Shown in pieces: positions 46,810-58,397 of a DNA stretch of 64,000 nt (the stretch's first letter is position 1; each line of letters starts with the position of its first letter). Where the stretch lies: the NCBI GenBank assembly GCA_903813345.2, contig CAIIXF020000008.1, forward strand, positions 2,057,341 to 2,121,340. Reading direction: 5' to 3'. Source of the stretch: Owenia fusiformis (Eukaryota; Annelida; Polychaeta; Sabellida; Oweniidae). Made by a program: the position numbers and the translations under genes. The notes below the pieces were generated by a model. It was not told where the DNA came from and did no database searches. It saw nothing but the letters and a program-made list of their open reading frames with translations.

Positions 46810-49800
46810 TAGCATGATATGTTCATTATACCACAATGAACATTTACATAATAGCCATCACATGAAGATGCAATATTCACCCATGACATCGTTATTACAA
46901 ATGCAACATTTTTTCTGTGATGCTGAATAACTTTTTACTATGAGCTAATGTAGCAAGTCCCTTATTTACCTGATAATTGATAAAATATCCATATCGTCTA
47001 ACATATGAAAACTCCTTTTTAATTTTTAAAAACATGAACCCATGCATTCATTTGCAAAGTACATCCAGTTTCATACACAAGCCTCCTCTTTAAATTGCAT
47101 CTCAATAAACTAAAAATTCACTTATTAATAAACTTAAATGCACTTATTAATAATTGTGGCTTCATTTTTACACTGATCTACATACAATCAAAGTTAACTT
47201 TATCAACACTCCAGCTAGTGATCAAAGTCAAATTTTAATCCAAACTTGTGAGAGTGGCCACTTGAACCAGTGTAAACCTCACTTGAATTATTCTCAGGTA
47301 AGGCAGTCTTCAGTCTTATCCAAAACGTCACATTTTCACCGTGGTCATTTTATATTTTGGCATTTTTTTAGTAAACTACTTGGTTTTCTTTGATAATTAT
47401 ATACTTCAGAGTATGATGTGAACGTGAATTCAGTTTTTCTTAAAGCATTTTTTAGAATTTTATAAAGCCAATCTCAAGAAAAATAAGTTATGTTTGATGT
47501 TTTTTGCATGGGCAGTTCGGATACAGCAAATCACAGTGGTTTATGATAAGTTCCCTTTGAAAGTGACACATGTTACTCTAATATACCCATATCATATACT
47601 AACCAAACATTCTAAGCAAATTCTCGTATTGTACAAGAGCTTTTGTGACTGCCTCGTATCCCTGCTAGTATCAATATATACAGTGCCACGATTTGTTAGC
47701 TAGCCGATTAACGCAAATGTACCTGATATTTATCCTCAATCCATAAAAATAGTCCCAAGGACTCAGAAACTTCGTCACAATACAAAACAGAATGTTGAAA
47801 GAAAATGACGAATGTCTGATTTTTGTATGCTATAATTTAACGAGGATTCGTGAGTTGAAATTGGCAGGTACTCACTGTAAGAGGATAATTTAAAATCGAC
47901 AGTCCATGACAGGTTTCAATTGAGATAATCATCCATCATATTATCCCCCAAGCCTATGTCTCAGACTTTATTTGATACAATATCAATATTCCATCCAATG
48001 GTATACCCATTATAGTAATGACAGCGATCCAAGATTTTAGAAAAAACATGCACTGGATTTAGCATCTTAACTTTTAAAGGTAGCTCTAATAGGGGTTTTC
48101 CTATTGATTTTTAGTTTAAGTCAAGTTGTTACTTGCCTATGGGTGTTAATTGTCGATTTAATTATGCTACATACAAGCGCTATATGATCGTCATACTATC
48201 ATTAAAACCTGATAAAAAGTATTTTAAAGACTGTTAACAAGCTATGAATAAAATATAGTTTGGACATTATCCTCGTCGCAAATGGGATATCACGAAAACT
48301 TCTAATCCCATGAGTTTTGTATAAAAACAACATCAAACGTAGTTATCTGTTCTATTGTTTCATATTGATAAATGTACTTTTTTAATCTTTCCGTTAGCTG
48401 TCACGTCGACTCTTATAGACCACCTATAGACCACCTATAGACCTTTGCACATCTGCTATCTCAATCTATGATCAGAAACACATTAGTAATCAAGACTCAT
48501 GATTTAATTCTATTGCTGTTAAAAAGTAATTATGCAAAAATAATTAATTCTTCGACTTTTTTTAAAACAATTACATATGCTTCATAGAACTCTGTCAGAT
48601 CATATCTGAAGTCTTATAGTTCTCTCCATGTGTCATTCCTAAACCAAGAATGTGCAACTGATCAAAATAAAATACTAGGATGTCCTCTTTTATATCTAAA
48701 TATCAAATCTCAATACTGAGAATAATGACCAATAATAGGTATTTAAATTTTAAATGAAGAGGCTTTGTCCGTTGCATTTACACATTCAAGATCGATTATG
48801 CATTAAGTCAACTAAAATATTGTAGCTTTTCAGATGTATAGTAGGAGCATTCAACTACCCCGCCCAGTTCCGCAAACACTGTATATATTTACCTCCAAAA
48901 TTCAACAACTTTATTACAGCTTTTGTGACTGGGTAATGATACGTACTTGACATAAAAATAACATCAGATTTATAAATTCCTAAGACGTTTTTTTGTAAGT
49001 TCTCATATAAATGCATGTTAATTACAGTGTAAAAATAATGTTCATTTACGAACCAAAATAGGTGGGGAAATATAATTATAAAAGAACTCTGAAGTAGCGA
49101 AATAGCGTGTCTAGTGTTTGTTTTACCAAGGTATGAACTGTTACATTGTGTCATGTATTTTCTTTACGGCTTAGAAAATATTTTGAGACGTTATATTAAC
49201 AGAACAAAGTAACGCAAACAGAAGTTGAAGTAAAGATATTCTAAGCTTCCAAAACAGGTCAATATATTTTCATAAGACCTCCCCTAATGCAAGATATCAA
49301 TACGCTCGTCATATTTTCAAACTTTACCGTCATTCAAAACTTAATAACGTTTATATTGTCAGTCTCTAAAGCACAATAGCGCAAAAATAATATAAAATAT
49401 TTAGCTAATCAATATATATTATGGATTGAATCAATTAAAAATAATGAACTTACCTTTTTGAGAACATTCTTACTTATTGGTCAGACACAAGTAGGGGGGG
49501 GGGGTATGTTTACATTGTCCAGCTAATCAATACATATTCATTAATCCAATTCATCCAAGAATTATTCGCTCAAAGATCAAATCTTACGCTTTAATACATT
49601 CCAACTCCAAGCCACTTATAAGATAATTGAACGTAGCTAGATTGTAGCTTGATTTCCTGTATATCGAGTCCTTATTTGTCCTTAAATTTTATTTCTTTGC
49701 GCTGGCACCAGTTTGGTTACCATAAAATTAGATTATGATGTTTTTATTAAAAGGCAGTTTTTTGTACAAGTTTTTAATCTATCTTATAATTCAACAGATA

Positions 49801-52293
49801 GCATGTAGACATCATTTAACCGAATTCTATTTGAAAAGTCAACTGCAAATTGATGTTATCCTGAAAACTTAAACTGTTTTTAAAATGTCCATCAGCCAAA
49901 GGTTGGCTTACACAATAGTTTATGTTACATCCAGGATCATGTTCCACTGTGTCCTTATGTAGACATCAGACATACACAAAGTCACCCTCTTGAGCCAAAT
50001 ATTCCTAAGTCACTTAAATATCTGGTTTTCATCAATCCAAACTCTGAAACACTGTTTAATTCTTCATGAATATTTTACAAAAATTTGAAGAAAATGGTTT
50101 TTATCTGTCATTGATTTGAACTGTTTGTTTGGCCTCTAGCCACTGTACCTGCATTTGTCACTCATCTTATAGCTCAATAAACTTAAGATTTTAAGTAGAT
50201 TTCAATCTTTATGTTCTTGAATGGAGTTTCTGTATTCTTGTCTATAACATCGCCTCCTGTAGTTTTACATGCTCTTTGCACCTTTTTCTCCTATCTGTTT
50301 ATGATCTCTGCGGCAATCATTCCGAACAGAAAGAGTCTCTTTCTCCAAATTCAACATCTGCCTGGTTGTCATTTCACCAAGTTCCCTAGCTAGTGATCCA
50401 GAATAAAGATTACCAATTATAATATCCCTACCCAGCCATCCTGCATATAAACACCTCCCCGCTGTGCAATAGAATATCCCTCCATCAAGGATTTGTCAAA
50501 ACTGGCCTTCGGGTAGAAAAATGCAACGTTAAAGAAACTGAATACAACTTAATTATGAGTTATTTGGGGTTATTATTCTGAATTCCCTCCCTAAAGGTTG
50601 TTAAAGGCATAGGAATGAGGGTTTTAATTGGGGACCCCATAACTGAAAATAACACTGAACTTCTCCATTCTTTATATTTCTCTCTTAAACTTGAAAGAAC
50701 GCTCTGGTTTTCTTGCATTTCTATACAATTAAGAGTTCTAAATACACACCTATAACTTCATTCCTTGTTAATTTCGCCCTATTCCATGACATTTTGCATT
50801 TTAAAGGATGACCTACCAGTTAAGTTAGTGATAGGTCAGACAAAGGTTTTGTTAGGACAGAGGTCTATGTTTACGCTAGCTCCACCTGTGTCTGTCATCT
50901 CAACAATACATGCCACTTGCTAGCCTCATACTGCCCTCACTGGGTATATTTATAACAGTTTTTGTAACACATCTGTTCAAAACTTAATATCACCATGAAT
51001 TTAAAAAATAGACTCATTTAATTACAACTCATCCTACTTGAATTGAATGTATTGTGTGATTTAATTAATAAATTACCGATGATTATTAAAAAATGAAAAA
51101 ATAATGAACAAGTGATTTTGTTTGACCTAATTTAATTAAAATGCATCATTCTGGTTTAAAGTTTATCATATTATCTAAAATGTCTTCAATTTGTGAAAAA
51201 AGTGAACCCCCCCCACCCTTTTGAAATAAGTATCTGATATGTATAATAAGTCTTTGGTAGATCATCCTGGCCTTGTAGGTTACAACCACATATGGGCAAA
51301 TCCTTAGACAAATATATCAATTTTTAAGTGGGATATTATATTTGAAACTATTGACATTAAAGGGGGAATCAGTTCTTGGTTTACCAAAGTGACATTTACT
51401 CCATAAAAGCTGAGAGATGTGACAATTGGTTGATCCTTTGTGCTCAGAAATTGGACCTTAAGCTACCACAGGAGGGTAAATGGGAAATTCCTTGTAACCC
51501 AAAAAACACTATGGGGTCACTATATGGGGTCATACTGAACTATTTTTTCTTAAAACATGAACCTAAGATTAATTTAAACAAAACCATGTAAACATACACA
51601 AGATTAATGACAAATATTTTAGGCTGAAAAATGACACCAAAAAACCTCCTTGCAGGATAAAACTTAAACCAGATGATTGTGTTTTACTGGTTGTTCTACC
51701 TTGATTGCGCCACATTGTGTTTTGATCAATTTGTTCTAAATGTTTCTCAATTTACAAAGAAAGGTACATAGGTCAAACAACAAACCACAAAAGTGTGTCG
51801 CCCAACACCAATTTGAATCAAGTCCTTATTCAAGTCTTTGTTTTAAATTTTTTCCTAATTTAATGAGACACCAACACTAGCAGGGGTCAAGGGGTCATGG
51901 ATTTAATACCCTAATGGCAAAACATTGTGTCAAATTATAATTATAATTCCCCACAAGCTTGCCAGGCTTTTGTATCAGAACAATGCAGTTAGAAATTATT
52001 TTTAAAGACAACATTTCAAATCAATTTAATTAATATAAATCTGTCGGTGTTTTGCATATGAATGCTACAGCTAGGACTGAAGTGTTATTATTAGGTTTTC
52101 TTACACAATGTTGATGAAGATATTTATTTCACTGAATGTCATCTTAATCTACCCAGCTAATGTTTCTCTTAGTAGAACTAGCTATATCTTTAAGATGTAA
52201 TTATCAGAGATAACAATATTACCGTATACCTTCTCATAATCGCCTACAGATTTCTGTGAATCTATGAATATGGAGCCTATACATGTATATAGA

Positions 52294-52505
52294 CAGTAAA
52301 ACCTGTAAAGTGGAACACCTCTATAACTGGAACACCTCCATAAGTAGAACACTGTTCCAGATCCCTCTATTCATTAACTCATATCAAATGAACCCCGGTA
52401 AGGGGAACACCACTAAAGTATAACATCATTTTGCGGAACCATGCCATAGATAAGACATATTTTCCTACTTCAAATTGATGTCATTTTGATACACCAAGGT
52501 ATGAC
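52294..52505. mobile_element. CAGTAAAACCTGT-family MITE, copy 4 (right end uncertain)
   Basis: Starts CAGTAAAACCTGTAAAGTGG and continues with GGAACACCTCTATAACTGGA and further GGAACACC words as in copy 2. No clean right terminus is found, so the end is approximate. Confidence 0.6.
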
Positions 52506-54143
52506 TGAATGTATAGACTGGGGTAACAGTTTGAGATGGTGTAACAAAAATTAATCTTCACAAGACAAAATATTATGACTGACTTCCTAATTTAATTATG
52601 TGTATAGTATCTAGGAATTCCAATTTTTTAACAAGGGTGCTATTTTCTAATATGGTAAATATTTAACACAGGTAAAATCTACAAAATAAATCAAATTTCA
52701 CAGCAAGGGCACTATCTAGATCTAATATGGTAGCTGTAGAGCAACGTAGCATCAAAATGCGGCCCATTTTTTATACCCATCCAATACATGCTTCCAACTT
52801 AATACCAAGGGCGACATCCATGTTTAATACGGTATCTACATTCCCTGGTAGCCCAGCAGGTGAGCCTTATCTCCCAGAAAACAGAAGAGTATATTTTCAC
52901 AATATCTCCCAATGTATGCTGATGATATTTTGTTTTCAATAATGAAACATTCTATATTTAAAATAAAAGGTTCATTGGTGCATTCAGTTAACCATATGAC
53001 CATATGTATGCCAGCACGCTAGATATCTTACTCCTAGTTTAGAGCTGTAGCCTTACTTCAAACCTCTGCCCCCTTCCCCTAAATATTTATTTCCCAATCT
53101 TTTGAAATATGAAGGTCAACATAGAAAGCAGGTCACATGCCTCACATTTGCCTAAAGTACCTCACATTTGCTCATTTACTTGGGTCTATTGCCTCACTTA
53201 TCTCAAGCAGAGGAGCTCATATTTTTATCCATATTCATTTATCTATTTTGACTTCCATTCATAACAATGGCCCATAATAACAAATGAATATTGTACATTC
53301 ACAATATATATTTGCCAAAAGGCCACCCCCATCATGACTTTGAAACAGACATATCCTGCTTACTTCTTCTGAACTTGCATATCAGGAAATCTAGAATAAA
53401 TCAAATCATAATCCTTTACTTAAATCCTCACTCCAGTCATATTTGTTTCACTCAATTTCTCTCCAAAATGTCTATGAAGAGTCTGATTTTCTGGTATCCT
53501 TGTATTACTATGAGTGCTCTCTACATGCTTGACTACTTTATTCCTTGCTAATTCCTTTCCTTTTCTCTTTATTTCACATTTCATATCTCAACCACCAAGG
53601 TACTTTATACACAGGATATAAAACCCTACATCAAAAGTAGTTATTAATACTAAAGAATAACTTTGGATAAAGCTGAGATTTTATTCAGATACAATAACAC
53701 ATTGACCACTATCAGCTTACTATCCGAGTGCAATAATGACATAATTGTTTTTAAAATCACTTGGTGCATTTGCTATCCTGAATATGCCATTTAGTACAGA
53801 ACTAAGCTTCAAATCACAAGTATTTCTGAGGATCAGACCCATTAAAAGAATATATTAATCCAATGGGGTCATTAGGTTTGGTTGTGCAACTGATTGTGCA
53901 ATATGCTGCAGCACAATCAAAACACACAACCAATTCCGTCACAATATTACTGCCAGTTGTTAATCCATTAATGCAATTTATAAGGCTTCAACATCTTCAA
54001 ATCCTTGACTTTATAACTTGGCACTCTCCAAATCTAATATTTACTTGACCAAAAACCCAATTCTAAACAGAAAACACAATCCAGGCTAGCACTTCATAAA
54101 ATTAATAAACTTCAGTTTTGACACGAGAAATCAAAAATCCTAC

Positions 54144-54160
54144 CTCTTCAATTGATCCAT
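54144..54160 (-). CDS. KIF26: KIF26 first coding exon (MDQLK, 17 nt)
   Basis: The minus strand reads AACATGGATCAATTGAAGAG|GTAGGA. The ATG has A at -3 and G at +4, and an in-frame TAA lies nine bases upstream. The exon leaves two bases (AG), which join the single base of exon 46526 to give MDQLKRATNKLAMSKKRKK. The phase match, the perfect start context and the resemblance of LKRATNKL to the corresponding vertebrate segment support it. The donor GTAGGA is not the strongest. Confidence 0.7.
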
Positions 54161-54345
54161 GTTACTTTAATAATCCACTTTAAAATCCTGGTAGAATCCT
54201 AGAGAGAGCATAATCCAGATTTCATGCAGGAGCAGTCTCTACTCCAACTTACCGCTTGTAAGTTCTCTGCCTAACTAAACTAAACTACTATACTCCTGCC
54301 AACTCAACTCCTGACTGGCTGAACGAGGAGCTGTATAAATATTAT
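54161..54345 (-). promoter_or_regulatory. candidate KIF26 promoter and 5'UTR
   Basis: On the minus strand a TATA-like TATTTATA (54341-54334) is followed about 25 bases later by an initiator-like CCAGTCAGG. About 150 bases of leader then run to the MDQLK ATG. A second, stronger donor (GCG|GTAAGT, last exon base 54253) lies within the leader. If used, it would skip that ATG and leave the 46507 ATG as start. On the plus strand the same TATA reads TATAAATA, so a divergent promoter is possible. Confidence 0.5.
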
Positions 54346-57300
54346 GAAGCGCTAGTAATTCGAATCAATAGGCCTGCTATTATATTAACCCTTGAGAAAA
54401 AGATTTCCTATTTTGGTTTGTAAAATTACAAATGATGGAATGATCTCATTATATTCTATTATACTACATACAATAGAAAATAATAATATAACATTATTCT
54501 ACCAGAATTTAAAAAACATTTTTTGAATTCCTGATTGTGCACTCATAAAAAGGATTTTTTATGTGAAAGTATTTCTGTTTATACAATATCCTTCTTCAAT
54601 TCTCTTTACAGTTTTAAAGGACTTCCTATATTCCGTCATTTCTATATGATTTGGGATATAAACTACAAATCTAGTTACTTTATTCCTTGCTAATTCCACT
54701 CCTTTTCTCATTATTTTCAACTTTAAAACAAGACCATCCTAACATTCCTTTCACAAATATATATAGTTTACATGCATGTGTATCATACTCACCTTTAATC
54801 CAATGTTTGATCCTAAATCATCATCCTCACTATACTCGCAAAAAAGATGTATCCTAAAAATCCATGTTATGTTTTTAAATGTTGCTTACTGTATCTCAAG
54901 CAATGTACCAAACTACCAGTGGACCTCAGTTAATATCATTTAATAACTCTCATTCGAATCAATGACTGGTTTGTTCTTGTTCCTGGGAGCTAAATTACTG
55001 CTCAATATTTTACGCACCCATTCTAGACACAACCGATACACAATGTAGACTGACTATTGGGGGAAAAACACAACCAGCGTGGTGTGCTAAATCTATATAT
55101 CGGACATTGATTTTGCGTGCATTGTATTCTTTATACATTGCAACACCAGTTTCAGATATAGAAATGATCTATTTTCACATAGAATTTTATAAATAATTCC
55201 TACCCCCATGGAGCTTTATACTGTATTATTCACCTGTAGTATTTAGAAATTCTATTTATTCCAAAGCATATGTTACGGCTTATATCATCTCCCGCTACCT
55301 GAATCAGTAAACATCAAAGCTCCCCGATATTTTTTCAGCTCTGGATTTCTCCGGTCGACATATGGGCAGTTGTTATTTTGCGTAAAAGCTGGAAAAAACA
55401 CAGGTAACCAAACCAATATGGGGGATGCATACATGTACTTATTGGCATTTAATCCATTCTCAGTATGTTTTCAATATGAGGAGACTAAGGACAAATTGAT
55501 TTTATTCACCCCAGGATAAATTCAATATCCCAAACCTGTCAAATATTATGACACATGCACGAACATTGTCTATAGAATATAATCAAAATAAGTTAAGTGG
55601 AAAACATTTTGACCCCTGGCTCAATAAATCTATTAATTACTACAAACAAAATACAAAATGAAAACAAATAAAAAATACACCAGTGATCAAAACATCTTAT
55701 AAACTTAAAAATCAGGCTTAGTAGAGTTACAAAAAGTGGGTAAATATTTTGACTGTTGCATTAGGCTGTTCTAAAAATGATATTACCATAGAAAAACATG
55801 ATAAAAGGTTCAGGGAAATAAACAAATGATGTAGACTGATGACCTACCCCCCAGGGGAAGAAATACAATTGTTTGGTAAGTGAAAACACCATAAAACAGA
55901 CTCAAAGTTGTTCATATCACTTTCCTATTGATTACGAAGTCCTCAGAGACAAGCAGTGGTGGGAAAACTTGATAAGACAGCAAATCATAGATTGTTATCA
56001 TATATATTGCAGCAGTGGTGAACTGGGCAAGTGGAAATGTAATTTGGATTTGAGATCTGGGTAGACCCGGTGCATTGTAAAGTATGTTCCCAATCTCAAT
56101 AGATCAGTTTGATTGGGTGATCGATCAATATTAGATTGAATACGTACAAATAGGGAGAATTACACCAATAACTGGGTCAAATAAAAGTAAATTGAAAGTC
56201 AATAATATGTTGTTACTGAAAAATGGTAAATCAGTTGATAACTAAAACAAACTTGGATAATAACAACCCTAAATAACACTGTTCAAGCTGGCTATGACTA
56301 GAGGCAGGCGTGGCAAGTGTCTTAGCAAGTTTCAGAGAAAATGTAAGAATTCTGTCCTATAGAAGTATAACATATCGTTTGGTTTGCCTCACCTATTGAA
56401 ATTTGCCTCACATAATTTTGAATATTGGTCATGCCCCTGTTCATACTGGATTTTTTCTACACCGAACAGTTGGCTAATGCCTAGTTCGAGTGGTCAGCCG
56501 GAGGGTTTTGACAAATCAGCATGTCTATCATTAGAGTCCAAACTTTATTGAATTTTAAGGTCACAATTATCAATTCAGTATAATGACATGTGAAAAGTTC
56601 CTATGCTTGACTTCTTAAAGTGTGCGCCTGACCCGGCTACGTATAGCACAGAGTTTATACTGGCGGATTAGACTAGTTCATTTTTTATATGTGTGTGAAA
56701 GCTTTCTCTTATTTGCGTTTTTTCGTTTAGTACGGTTTTGTTATAACTGCCGAGGTCATATAACCGGGATAAAACAATGATTATCGTTGACTGCCCACAC
56801 ACAAAACATACGTTGAGTGAACAGTGTTATTACAAACAACAGGCTTTAGAATACAAAGCGTAGTGTGATAATAAGCTGCACACTACCACTGCTGCATGTA
56901 CATATTACTAATTCACTAGGGCTCCCAAAGAGTGGATAGGGAGGTTGTGTTTGTCACTTTTAAATTTCAAAATTGTCATTTTACATGTCATAATTTGTTG
57001 GTTTCATTCGTTTAGCCAATCAAAACATTGTAAAACAATAAATTGTCTGTTACGTACAATCAATTTTGTTCAGTTTTGATTAGTTGTCAGAATAAAGTTA
57101 CGTTCATCTGAATCCATGTATGAAAACAAAAATCCTATTTTCACTTCAAAATACTTCAGTGAGATGAAGGCTCGGAATTGTCACATGCAATAACTTATTG
57201 TCGTATTCGTTATTTTATCTTCTCGATAGTAGCATTTAGTCGCACATTTGATGCCAGGTCACCTTGTCGCGTACCTCTTGGGGAACCCCACATTTATGTG

Positions 57301-57519
57301 TGTACTCACGGAAGTAAATTCCCCGGTGTAGCCGAGAGCCACAAACTTTTCAACAGGTTCGAAATGACCAATTTCTCTCATATATACTCTAAATATTTTA
57401 TTATTTAGCACCTACAAAGTATTGCTAATAACCATATGTAATTTCAATAAGGAAACTTATCTGGCTACATATAAATTCAATATCAACACTAGCTGTTCTC
57501 TCAACACGTCCTGGCTTAC

Positions 57520-57595
57520 CTTGTGGTGACAAACCCTGGGTTTTCGCTATTTATAGTTTATCAACACCTGGACGCATGCGCATTTTATACTTTAT
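57520..57595 (-). promoter_or_regulatory. promoter-like cluster with TATA, CGCATGCGCA and splice donor
   Basis: Read on the minus strand: TATAAAA, then TGCGCATGCG (similar to the NRF-1 palindrome), then TATAAATA (57555-57548), then CACAAG|GTAAGC with the last exonic base at 57520. The order suggests an upstream promoter and a short noncoding first exon pointing toward KIF26. The spacing between the second TATA and the donor is short, so this is only a candidate. Confidence 0.3.
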
Positions 57596-58200
57596 CGGGC
57601 ACTTTAATATTCAATTACTGAGTTGAATTTCAATTTCACTTGACACCTGAACAATACCTCATTTTAAAATTCATTTTTCGTCATTTTAACAGGAAGAAGA
57701 GTTCTGTTGTTTTACTAACAATAATATTCCGTTGATTCCTGTAACCATTTTCCATTCATAAACTCTCATTCTGTTTGAATCCTATCTAAATATGTTAGTA
57801 AATCAATAAGGCAATTGCCTATGAGCAGATTAGTGCTAATCTGAAAAAGCTTTCATTTAGTGATTCGCTCTAATAGACAATAATTTTATTATTCGTTTAA
57901 CGTGGCCTTAGGGTCCGAGCATCCATTAGTGTCAGAAAACATATAGTAAGGCATTGATTACAGATAACTAGCCAGAATTACGCCATACCGAGACGACAGA
58001 GAAGCTCATCAAAACTCCATGGGAGTTGATGGTTTATGTAAATATGTATTGTTCCATGACAAATGATGCTCCTTTCAAGTTATAGTGATATATAGCTGTA
58101 TTGGTATTCTTTGCAATTGTTTGGTTTTGATTATTTAAAAGAGAGCATCATCTACCAACTATAGTGCTCTGGGCCTCAGGGTTTGGTTCTGGTCTGGGAT

Positions 58201-58397
58201 CAGGCCCGTAGCCAGGGGGGGTTCGGGGGGTTCAGACGTACCCCCCCCCCTGGCCAAAATTTCTTTCAAAATCATGCAGTTTTTCACCATTCTGACTAAT
58301 TTTTGAGTGATTTTTGGCCATATTTGCCAAAGTGAACCCCCCCTAGAATTTTTTAGAAAAACGAACCCCCCCTTGGAAAATTCTGGCTACGGGCCTG
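58201..58397. mobile_element. non-autonomous TIR element, CAGGCCCGTAGCCAG ends, 5-bp TSD
   Basis: 197-bp element with perfect 15-bp inverted ends CAGGCCCGTAGCCAG and CTGGCTACGGGCCTG, followed or preceded by G and C runs. It is flanked by GGGAT duplications (58196-58200 and 58398-58402). Its organisation is the same as the element at 17603-17881, with a different interior. Confidence 0.9.

Larger units (their letters stand above)
46527..54143 (-). other. KIF26 intron 1 (7.6 kb)
   Basis: Contains two TA-flanked MITE copies (46633-46809 and about 52294-52505), a poly-G run near 49493 and a 12-bp triple repeat TATAGACCACC at about 48415-48445. No additional exon was recognised. Confidence 0.65.
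7392..54160 (-). other. KIF26: KIF26-family atypical kinesin, complete gene (12 coding exons)
   Basis: The minus-strand exons 54160-54144, 46526-46349, 20323-20117, 19500-19407, 14875-14678, 14127-13876, 13615-13474, 13091-12926, 12386-8588, 8459-8287, 8003-7877 and 7531-7392 join with consistent phases into 5,493 nt, coding 1,830 residues. The motor domain (about residues 66-420) shows [22 protein letters not shown] (P-loop), [67 protein letters not shown] and RDSKLTQLMRESLGN. These are hallmarks of KIF26A/B, which bind microtubules with little or no ATPase activity and act in signalling and cell adhesion. A very long disordered tail follows, then a coiled-coil C-terminus. Vertebrate members have a long Cys-rich N-terminus that is absent here; an upstream exon outside the window could supply it. 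Confidence 0.92.

Noticed and set aside
48855-49154. 99-codon minus-strand ORF as a KIF26 N-terminal exon
   Set aside because: No Cys pairs, no splice phase match to 46526 and no family resemblance.
57240-57330. Minus-strand CGVPQE-like stretch resembling a reverse transcriptase GVPQGS motif
   Set aside because: Only about six residues match, the flanks show no LVYIND or other RT blocks, and stops follow soon after.
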